64,000 bases of DNA, taken from assembly GCA_963701675.1 (NCBI GenBank), contig OY969623.1:4836001-4900000 (forward strand), in the 5' to 3' direction. Under the pieces are notes generated by a model that searched no databases, had not been told where the DNA came from, and was given only the letters and a program-made list of their open reading frames with translations. Source of the DNA: G963701675 sp963701675. GTDB lineage: Bacteria; Planctomycetota; Planctomycetia; Gemmatales; Gemmataceae. Position 1 is the first letter of the stretch. Each line of letters begins with the position of its first letter. Shown piece after piece: positions 17,460-23,774 of this stretch. Both the position numbers and the translations under genes were made by a program.

Positions 17460-17772
17460 ACGTGTGTCGGCAAACAGGTCGTCGGAGGAACTAGCGCGAT
17501 GGCTGGAAGGCATCGTCGTACCCTATGCCGCCGAACGGGAGGCGTTGGCCTCACATCGTGAGTGGCGACGGCGTCAGAACGATTAGGATACGAACGGGAC
17601 TACCGTTCGGGACCGGGCGAACGTCGGTGGTGAGTTTCTACCCGTGACGTACATGATGGCCGAGAATCGTGCCAATTTCAAGGACGATACGGCACCGATG
17701 TAGCGAGTCGGGGTTGGGTGCCATGCTCACGGCTTGAGCATGCCCATCCAAAGCGATGGGCATGGCACCCCG
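17460..17772. repeat. Intergenic stretch with nested palindrome
   Basis: About 310 bases without a recognised gene. Positions 17716-17770 hold a nested inverted repeat: outer arms GGGTGCCATGC / GCATGGCACCC and inner arms ATGCCCATC / GATGGGCAT. It ends 3 bases before the stop of the DUF1508 gene, so it may end that transcript. A short plus-strand stretch (about 17475-17586, reading SSEELARWLEG) looks protein-like but has no start. Confidence 0.6.
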
Positions 17773-18216
17773 CTACTTCTCCTCTACTTCTGCCTTGCCC
17801 GCGGTTTTCTTGATCTCCTCGATGGCCTTTTCACAGTCGGGCTTCGCCTTATAGCTTTCGCTCGATGCGGCGATCACCTGGCCGTTGGCCGCCTTCAATC
17901 GCCAGCGGTGTTCCTTTTTGTTGTCCTCGTAGACTTCAAACTTCAGTTTGTCCGAGCCGACGTCCGACTTGATCCGCTCGATGGCCTTCTTGCAATCGGC
18001 CTTGGCCTTATATCCCTGGCCCGGAGTGGCCATCACCTTCCCGTTCGCTGCCTTAAGCCGCCATCGGAACTCCTTGGCGTTGTCCTCGTAGATCTCAAAC
18101 TTCATCGCACCCGCGGCGTCCTTGGCATTGTCTTGTGCCATTAGATCGTTTGCTGCGAGACCAACGAGACCGATAACGCAAACGGCGATACCGAACAACC
18201 AAACACGAGCAGACAT
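17773..18216 (-). CDS. Exported DUF1508 (YegP-like) two-repeat protein
   Basis: 147 aa from ATG 18216, with GGAGG 7 bases upstream. Signal peptide (residues 1-26), then two tandem DUF1508 repeats, each of the form 'KFE.YEDN.KE.RWRLKAANG' and 'SYKAK.DCEKAIE.IK', at about 38-88 and 91-140. Tandem DUF1508 domains dimerise in known YegP structures, and the function is not established. The signal peptide suggests an envelope location, unusual for this mostly cytoplasmic family. Divergent from the TolC gene, with about 270 bases between. Confidence 0.88.
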   Translation of the reverse strand: MSARVWLFGIAVCVIGLVGLAANDLMAQDNAKDAAGAMKFEIYEDNAKEFRWRLKAANGKVMATPGQGYKAKADCKKAIERIKSDVGSDKLKFEVYEDNKKEHRWRLKAANGQVIAASSESYKAKPDCEKAIEEIKKTAGKAEVEEK

Positions 18217-18484
18217 GACAATGCCTCCATTGAGTTGCGAAGCCCTGCGAGGGGTCGACCCAGTTAGCATAGGTAGCCGTTACTTCGATGCAATGGTCAC
18301 GTCGCACCCGCCTCGTTCGGATCGGCAGAGTCCATATGAATGGCTTGCACGTCCAATGGGCTCCGTAACCAAGCAACCATTCCGCTCTTTAGAGTTAACT
18401 TTTCCAAAAGTCAGGTCGATTGGTTGGTTCATGCACAGGGATAGTGCGCGATTAGTCCGGCTTGCAACGCATGGAGGTCATCCA

Positions 18485-19798
18485 ATGAGTCTTGGTGCAA
18501 CCCGAAATGTAATCCAATTCGTCATTCTCGTTGGAATCGTCAGTTGTTTCATTCTCAACGCCGCGGGGTTAGTTCGGGCTGACGAACCGCAGCATAGCTC
18601 ACCGTCGACAGTGCGAATTTCATTGGAAGAAGCCAAGCAACGCGCCCTGGCGAGCAACAAGCTTCTCACCATTGGTGTCCTGAATGTCGAAGGCAAAGGC
18701 TACGCGACGCGGTCGATGCAGTCCAACTACGGCCCGAAAGTGCTCGGAACGTCGGCCTACTTACACTTCGATCGTCCGCTCGGACAGGTTTTGACGACTC
18801 GAGACCGGCCCATCATCGGCATCCCGCCGCAGCAAATCGCGGTGAACGTCTTTAATCAGGACAGTGCCTGGAATATCCTCGCTGCCGTCCAGCCGATAAC
18901 GGACCTGCTCAAGGTCCGCCAAGGTGTACGAATCGCGCGTGCCGACGAAGAGATCGCCCGCGCCCAGTATGACAAAGGGGAGCGCGAACTCCTGAGCGGC
19001 GTGGAACAGCTTTATTGGGGCATCCTCGCCGTCCAGCGTATCCGGACTGGCGCAGCGCTGGGCGTTCAGGGCGCCGAGAAACTGAGCGCCTCGCAGACCT
19101 TGGAAGCACGCACGGCATTGGTGGAGGCGAAACAAGGGTTGCAAGACGCCGACAAACAGCTGACGAACCTGGAAGAGCAATTGAAAAACCTGCTTGATCT
19201 GCCGCCCTGCACCAGGTTGGAGCTGGATACTTTGCCTCCGCCGGCGCTCCCCGTTTCCTGCGCCGACGAGGCGCTTGGCCTCGCCCTGGCGGCCAGTCCG
19301 GAAGTGCGGGAAGCCCAGGCTGATTTGGAGAAAGCACACGCGGCGGTCGCTGCCGCGAAGCTGGATTACGTTCCAAGCATTATGGCGACCGGTGGTTACC
19401 TGAATCAAACTGCCCAGTCATACGTTCAACAGGACGTGGGATTCGTTGGCGTTATCGGCTCGTACACGTTCGTGGATTGGGGCAAGCGGAAGAACACGCT
19501 CCGCGAGCGCAAGACGTTCATTGCGATGGCCTCTCTCAAGCTGCAACAAACTGAGGACACCGTCCGACAAAACGTGCATAAAGCCTTCAGGGAGTTCCAT
19601 CAGACGCGCGACGCGATAGCCACCGTACAGGAATTGGTCGCCGTGCGGCGGGAGGCATCGCAAAAGTCCCAGACGCCGGAAACCGTGCTCCGGGCCGCCA
19701 AGGACCAGGCCCTCGCCGAGGTGGACCTTTTGGTGAAGGCGGAACTGGCGCACCAACAGGCCTTTGCGCAATTGAAGAGTCTCATCGGTCAACCGTGA
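18485..19798 (+). CDS. TolC-family outer membrane efflux protein
   Basis: 437 aa from ATG 18485, with GGAGG 7 bases upstream. Signal peptide (about 1-33), then the two-fold helical pattern of outer membrane efflux proteins: 'ISLEEAKQRALASN', 'YDKGERELLSGVEQLYWGILAVQ', a second 'DEALGLALAASPEVREAQADLEKAHAAV' and the C-terminal helices. The beta-barrel segments are shorter than in TolC. Should export a substrate or assist a type I system, but no inner-membrane partners adjoin, so the substrate is unknown. Hairpin 53 bases after the stop. Confidence 0.85.
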   Translation: MSLGATRNVIQFVILVGIVSCFILNAAGLVRADEPQHSSPSTVRISLEEAKQRALASNKLLTIGVLNVEGKGYATRSMQSNYGPKVLGTSAYLHFDRPLGQVLTTRDRPIIGIPPQQIAVNVFNQDSAWNILAAVQPITDLLKVRQGVRIARADEEIARAQYDKGERELLSGVEQLYWGILAVQRIRTGAALGVQGAEKLSASQTLEARTALVEAKQGLQDADKQLTNLEEQLKNLLDLPPCTRLELDTLPPPALPVSCADEALGLALAASPEVREAQADLEKAHAAVAAAKLDYVPSIMATGGYLNQTAQSYVQQDVGFVGVIGSYTFVDWGKRKNTLRERKTFIAMASLKLQQTEDTVRQNVHKAFREFHQTRDAIATVQELVAVRREASQKSQTPETVLRAAKDQALAEVDLLVKAELAHQQAFAQLKSLIGQP

Positions 19799-19850
19799 TG
19801 GCGAAAGCGACGCTTGATCGATGGGCGGCGGCGTGCTAAAGTCTAGTGGT

Positions 19851-19868
19851 GAGGCCGGAAACGGCCTC
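19851..19868 (+). terminator. Hairpin after TolC gene
   Basis: GAGGCCG, tetraloop GAAA, CGGCCTC form a perfect 7-pair hairpin 53 bases after the TolC stop. No T-run follows, so it may stabilise the 3' end rather than terminate. The rest of 19799-20071 holds no convincing gene, only a possible 22-codon Cys-rich frame starting near 19941. Confidence 0.4.
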
Positions 19869-20071
19869 CATGACCTCTGCGGTGTTCGTGAATTAGACGA
19901 TCACTTTTGACGAACCGATGTAGTACCCGCAGGGAGCCAAGATGTGTTCGTGCGCTTGCAAGCCCACCTCAATGAGTGGGATCCAAAACCCGAGCCTGAG
20001 GCGCCCGTACTGAACCGCGGGTTCTCAAAAGCGTCTACAACGGCACAGGTGGAGGTTTTTTCATGCGCGGG

Positions 20072-20324
20072 CTAACGGCGTAACATCAAGGATACGACTC
20101 TCACCACGTTCAACTCCGTCATCATCTCGAATTGAGCCCGCAGGGGCGGCGCTTCAATGGCATACAGGCCTTCGGAAACATGGAAGCCCCTTGTCGCCGG
20201 TCCGGATGACAATTGGCGATCGATCAGTGCCTGCGCATTTGTGATTGCGGCACGCAGCAAGGGAAATTGCAGCCACATCGCCGCTAAGTCTGCGATAGCT
20301 TCGGGAGACCAGCGTGTAGTTCAT
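20072..20324 (-). CDS. ParE/RelE-like toxin candidate, frameshifted
   Basis: About 84 aa if restored. From ATG 20324 the frame begins MNYT, then one base too many or two too few at about 20311 moves it into 'WSPEAIADLAAMW', which continues uninterrupted to the stop. The order 'WSPEA..DLA' helix, then 'PLRAQFEMMTELNVVRVVSLM' strands matches short RelE/ParE-fold proteins. ATG overlaps the stop of the upstream gene as ATGA, the usual toxin-antitoxin coupling. The toxin role is inferred from fold and context. Confidence 0.55.
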
Positions 20325-20640
20325 CCGGCTTGACCGTTAGTCCGTATGTGGCCGGGATCGGTGGCATCCAATTCTGCCAGTATCTTTTTCATACGGGCTT
20401 CGTCAAAAGGCCCCATCCGCTCCCATTCCTCTTGAAGCGCACGAAGCCGAGCCTGCACTTGGGTGCCCGTGAACCACGGACCGGGGGACCGCGCTCGACG
20501 TTTCAACTCCGCGATCAATTCCGGTGTCAACTCAGGCTCCAAATGGCCGATGATCTTCTCCTTCGCGTCACGAACACTCATCGGCCCGGCGACCGAGGCT
20601 ACTAGCTTCGCTGCTCTTCGGTAAGGATAAGCTCAGTCAT
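20321..20640 (-). CDS. Antitoxin-like partner, frameshifted
   Basis: About 106 aa if restored. ATG 20640 has GGGAGG 9 bases upstream and gives MTELILTEEQ; one base is missing at about 20609 (GCGAAG; GCGGAAG would read QRKLVASVAGP), after which the frame MSVRDAKEKIIGHLEPELTPE continues to the stop. The protein is acidic to neutral and helical. It precedes and overlaps the ParE-like gene by ATGA. It lacks an obvious ribbon-helix-helix or HTH motif, so it may be a new antitoxin type or an unrelated co-translated protein. Confidence 0.5.
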
Positions 20641-20792
20641 GAGTGGCCACCTCCCAATGAGCATTGTAGCATTCGCTGCGCCTCGCCGTAATTCATTTGA
20701 CTGGAGCATCGGCGAAGCCGGCCTACAGCCATAACAGTGTCCCCGGTCTGCCGTACCCGGGCGGCAACCATGCTAGCGGCGTGCGAATGATC

Positions 20793-20820
20793 TTGACCTC
20801 CTCTGCGCCGACGGTATGTT
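20793..20820 (+). promoter_or_regulatory. Promoter of blaI-like operon
   Basis: TTGACC (20793-20798), a 16-base spacer and TATGTT (20815-20820) form a sigma70-like promoter. Transcription would start close to the first CCAAATTTGG box, so repressor binding there would block initiation. Confidence 0.55.
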
Positions 20821-20827
20821 TGGCGAA

Positions 20828-20851
20828 CCAAATTTGGATAACCAAATTTGG
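20828..20851. promoter_or_regulatory. Double CCAAATTTGG operator
   Basis: Two perfect 10-base palindromes CCAAATTTGG at 20828-20837 and 20842-20851, 14 bases centre to centre, between the predicted -10 box and the ribosome binding site of the BlaI-like gene. Two dyads in tandem suit two repressor dimers. Known BlaI/MecI operators have a different dyad (TACA/TGTA core), so this is a lineage-specific site predicted from position. Confidence 0.7.
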
Positions 20852-20881
20852 CCGGCCCATGCCGAAAGGAGGGATCCGCAC

Positions 20882-21265
20882 ATGGTACGCCCCGCGGCCA
20901 AGGACCTCACCGAGCGCGAGCTCGAGGTCATGCACGTCTTTTGGTGTTACGGAGAAACCAGCGCCGTCGAGGTTCGGGATCGACTTGCTGAAGCCGGCCT
21001 GGAACGCTCCTACACAACCGTCGCCAATCTCGTGCGTATTCTTCACGACAAAGGCTTCGTGAAGCAAGTCAATTCAGAACGCCCTTTTCGATACCAACCA
21101 TCTCGTTCTTACGAAGACGTTTCGGGACGCTTGCTCGGCGATGTGCTCGAGCGTGTATTTCGGGGTTCACGGGAACAACTGCTCGTACGCCTACTGGAGC
21201 AGCGCAAGTTGACCGGCGCGGAACGAGCCATTCTTGAGGCCGTGCTAAAGGAGCGTGGCACATGA
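20882..21265 (+). CDS. BlaI/MecI-family transcriptional repressor
   Basis: 127 aa from ATG 20882, with AAGGAGG upstream at 9 bases. A winged-helix domain (about 8-75: 'LTERELEVMHVFW', 'VRDRLAEAGLERSYTTVANLVRILHDKGFVK') and a C-terminal helical dimerisation part. It should repress its own operon through the CCAAATTTGG sites. In BlaI the protease partner cleaves the repressor between domains. Its stop overlaps the start of the next gene (ATGA), so repressor and protease are co-translated. Confidence 0.92.
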   Translation: MVRPAAKDLTERELEVMHVFWCYGETSAVEVRDRLAEAGLERSYTTVANLVRILHDKGFVKQVNSERPFRYQPSRSYEDVSGRLLGDVLERVFRGSREQLLVRLLEQRKLTGAERAILEAVLKERGT

Positions 21266-23337
21266 ACGAGCTGGGCTGGAACATAGTTTGGACCGCTGCA
21301 CGTGTTACGATCTTCGCGGTCATTGCTGTGTTTGCGTATGCACTCGCGGCGCGGCTCAGTCCAATCGCCGCGGCCCGATTGTCTACTTCCGCATTCGGCA
21401 TCCTGCTGCTGCTCGCGGTTGCGGCTTTTTGTCCGATCCCCGGACTATGGGACAACGGCGATGCGCCTGTCGAACAGGGCATCGCGTCCGAGTTTGACCA
21501 GATTCCGGTGGATGACACACCTCAAGCAAAACACTCGCCCGATGAATCGGTTGACATAGGCACGCTTTGGACGTTTCTCGGCAGTATTCGCAAGGCGGTG
21601 CGGTTACACCACCTGCAACCGGGGCCGGACCAACAATGGCCGGCGATTGTGGCCGTCCTCTTCGTCGGTGGTGTTTCATTGGGCCTGCTTCGTTTGGCAA
21701 TCGGAATCGCCGGCGTGCATGTCCTGTGTCGCCGCAGCCAGGCCGTCACCGACGCGAGAGCCCAAAAAGTCATGCAGGAGTTGTGCGAGAAAATGAAAGT
21801 CGCACGCCCCATCAATCTCCGTGCGGCGAAGGAACTAACGACCGCCGCTACGATCGGTTGGCGACAGCCCTGCATTCTGTTGCCGGCGGCCTGGCAGGAA
21901 TGGAGCGATGTCGAATTGCGGGCGGTGCTTGCCCACGAACTATCACACATCCGGCATGGCGACTACTCATCCGGGCTACTGGCCCAGTGCGGTGTCGTGT
22001 TGCACTTTTACCATCCCGTGGTGCACTGGCTTGCCGGACGGCTTCGACTTCAGCAAGAACTTGCTGCCGATGGCCTGGCGGCCCAATTTGCGGGAGGTCG
22101 CGATCTGTACCTCGGCGCCTTCGCGCGCTTGGCCCTGCGGCAGGATGGACCGTCACATACATGGCCGGCGCGGGCGTTCCTGCCGGCCCCCGGAACTTTG
22201 TTGAGGAGGATTCAAATGCTACGCACGAAACCAGTTCGGTCGATTAGTTGGCTCGGCGGGATGATGCCGGCGGGGCTTCTGCTCGCCGCCGTGATGGGTG
22301 TCATGGCGATGGGCGGACCGCCTGCTCGTATGTCGGCACGAGCGGAAGAGGCCACGGCTGAGAAAGCGGCCAAGCTGGTAGCGTTTGACCTGTCATTCGT
22401 GGCGCCCGACGCGCTGGGCGTCCTGGCGATCCGGCCCGCTGCTGCCTTCGAACTGCCCGGGCTGAAAAAGTATGCCTACCTCGTCAACACCATGATCGGA
22501 CAAAGCGGGAAACAAATCGGTCTCAAGGGTGACTTGCGACTGACCGTTAGCGACATTGAACAAGTCATCGCCAGCCACCGTTTGCACCACAATCCCGACG
22601 CCCCGGAAGGTCAACGGCGCATGGTTCTCACTGACCTGAGCATGATCCGAACGACCCGCCCATTCGATTGGAAGAAACAAATCGAGGACTTCGGCGTGGA
22701 GCTAACCCAGGTCGATTTCGAAGGCGGTATTTATTACAAAGCATCGATGCCATTTCTGCCGCCCATGATGCTTCCCCGCGGCATGTTCCTCTACATGCCG
22801 GATGATCGAACGCTGGTGGTGAACACGGAAGAGCACATCAAGACATTCCTGCAGAACAAGTCGGCCTCGATGCCGAATTGTATCTGGGCCCACGGCTGGA
22901 AGCACGTGGAGCGCGACTTATTTGCCGCCGCGATCGATACCCGCATGGAGAAGCTTGCGTTGCTGATGAGTGAAGCAGGACCGAAGGATGAACTGGAAAA
23001 ACTCTGGTTCGAGTTACTCCTGAAGAACGTCAAACAAGGCGTCTTCGGCACTGGTTACGGTGAGGAAATCGACCTGAAGGCATTCGGGCGCTGCGATTCC
23101 GAAGAGGCCGCAAAGGCCGCCGTTGACATTACCGCATCTTTAGTTAGCCACGGGCGCAAACAACTGGCGCAAGCCAAACCCACCAACGAAAGCGGCGCAG
23201 CGATGTTCATCATCCTCGGTGAGTTGCTGGATCGCACGGAGGTTCGGCGGCACGGTGCAGAGGTGCGCTGGACGGTGAAATCCAAAACCAGCTTTGCTGA
23301 GCTTGTCGCGAAGTCGGTCACGGCGGAGATCAAGTAG
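21262..23337 (+). CDS. BlaR1-like M56 metallopeptidase with novel sensor end
   Basis: 691 aa. Membrane zinc protease, with about four N-terminal membrane helices and the HELSH zinc motif (His225, Glu226, His229) in the peptidase M56 domain (to about residue 330), then a further membrane segment (PAGLLLAAVMGVMAMG). In BlaR1 an extracellular beta-lactam sensor follows; here the 330-residue C-terminus (from LVAFDLSFVAPDALGVLAIRP) has no SxxK/SxN/KTG penicillin-binding motifs. It is a different, probably periplasmic, sensor domain. It should cleave the adjacent repressor when an unknown signal is sensed. Confidence 0.85.
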   Translation: MNELGWNIVWTAARVTIFAVIAVFAYALAARLSPIAAARLSTSAFGILLLLAVAAFCPIPGLWDNGDAPVEQGIASEFDQIPVDDTPQAKHSPDESVDIGTLWTFLGSIRKAVRLHHLQPGPDQQWPAIVAVLFVGGVSLGLLRLAIGIAGVHVLCRRSQAVTDARAQKVMQELCEKMKVARPINLRAAKELTTAATIGWRQPCILLPAAWQEWSDVELRAVLAHELSHIRHGDYSSGLLAQCGVVLHFYHPVVHWLAGRLRLQQELAADGLAAQFAGGRDLYLGAFARLALRQDGPSHTWPARAFLPAPGTLLRRIQMLRTKPVRSISWLGGMMPAGLLLAAVMGVMAMGGPPARMSARAEEATAEKAAKLVAFDLSFVAPDALGVLAIRPAAAFELPGLKKYAYLVNTMIGQSGKQIGLKGDLRLTVSDIEQVIASHRLHHNPDAPEGQRRMVLTDLSMIRTTRPFDWKKQIEDFGVELTQVDFEGGIYYKASMPFLPPMMLPRGMFLYMPDDRTLVVNTEEHIKTFLQNKSASMPNCIWAHGWKHVERDLFAAAIDTRMEKLALLMSEAGPKDELEKLWFELLLKNVKQGVFGTGYGEEIDLKAFGRCDSEEAAKAAVDITASLVSHGRKQLAQAKPTNESGAAMFIILGELLDRTEVRRHGAEVRWTVKSKTSFAELVAKSVTAEIK

Positions 23338-23360
23338 GAAGTAACCAACGGCATGGGAGC

Positions 23361-23403
23361 GGCGGCCCTCCGGAGGGGTAATCACCTCCCGACGGGCCAG
23401 CCG
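23361..23403 (+). terminator. GC-rich hairpin after BlaR1-like gene
   Basis: GGCGGCCC with GGGCCAGCC and an inner GGAGG/CCTCC arm can pair into a nested hairpin about 25 bases beyond the stop. It overlaps the 3' end of the kinase remnant. No T-run. Confidence 0.3.
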
Positions 23404-23460
23404 CACAACAACCACGACAGCGTCGCTTGGTCCGTCGCGTCCATCGGTCGTGGCAAACGC
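23382..23460 (-). pseudogene. Remnant of a Ser/Thr kinase C-terminus
   Basis: Reading leftward from about 23460, the frame gives LPRPMDATDQATLSWLLCG then WPVGR and a stop at 23382. It matches the last residues of the intact kinase gene at 23775 (LPLDAADQATLSWLLCG, LPMAG). It is a small second copy of the 3' end, left of the HicB gene, so the HicB gene sits between two copies of the same kinase tail. Confidence 0.65.
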
Positions 23461-23484
23461 CCCGTGATCATGCTGGGGCTCGGT

Positions 23485-23721
23485 TCATGCCGTTACTTCT
23501 ACATAGTCCACGACGCTACTCGGATTGGGAATAGCGAGGCCATCTTCCCGCATGCCCGCGACGTGAACTTGGATGGCTGCACGCAGTCGACGTTCTGTTT
23601 CTTTCACCGTTCTTCCCGTGGCGACGCACCCCGGCAAATCGGGGACGTACGCCGCGTAGTTGGCTTTCCCCTTCTCAACGACAATCGCGTAACGTTTCAC
23701 TTTAACCTCGCGCACCTTCAT
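23485..23721 (-). CDS. HicB-family antitoxin-like protein, solitary
   Basis: 78 aa from ATG 23721 (a longer frame to 23808 would overlap the kinase gene). 'RYAIVVEKGKANYAAYVPDLPGCVATG' is the partial-RNase-H fold of HicB, followed by the 'TVKETERRLRAAIQVHVAGM' helix. The C-terminal DNA-binding segment of full HicB is missing; instead it ends with VVDYVEVTA, as in the short UPF0150 type. No HicA toxin gene is next to it, so it is an orphan or a stand-alone regulator. Confidence 0.75.
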   Translation of the reverse strand: MKVREVKVKRYAIVVEKGKANYAAYVPDLPGCVATGRTVKETERRLRAAIQVHVAGMREDGLAIPNPSSVVDYVEVTA

Positions 23722-23774
23722 TCCGGGCAGGATAGCAAACCTTGGATCGAGCATCAACCACGCAACGGCCTGCT

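Noticed and set aside
17475..17586. Plus-strand SSEELARWLEG fragment
   Set aside because: No start codon or family match, and it overlaps the region next to the nested palindrome. Left as a possible relic.
19941..20010. 22-codon Cys-rich frame after TolC
   Set aside because: Short, no family, weak support from a GGAG alone.
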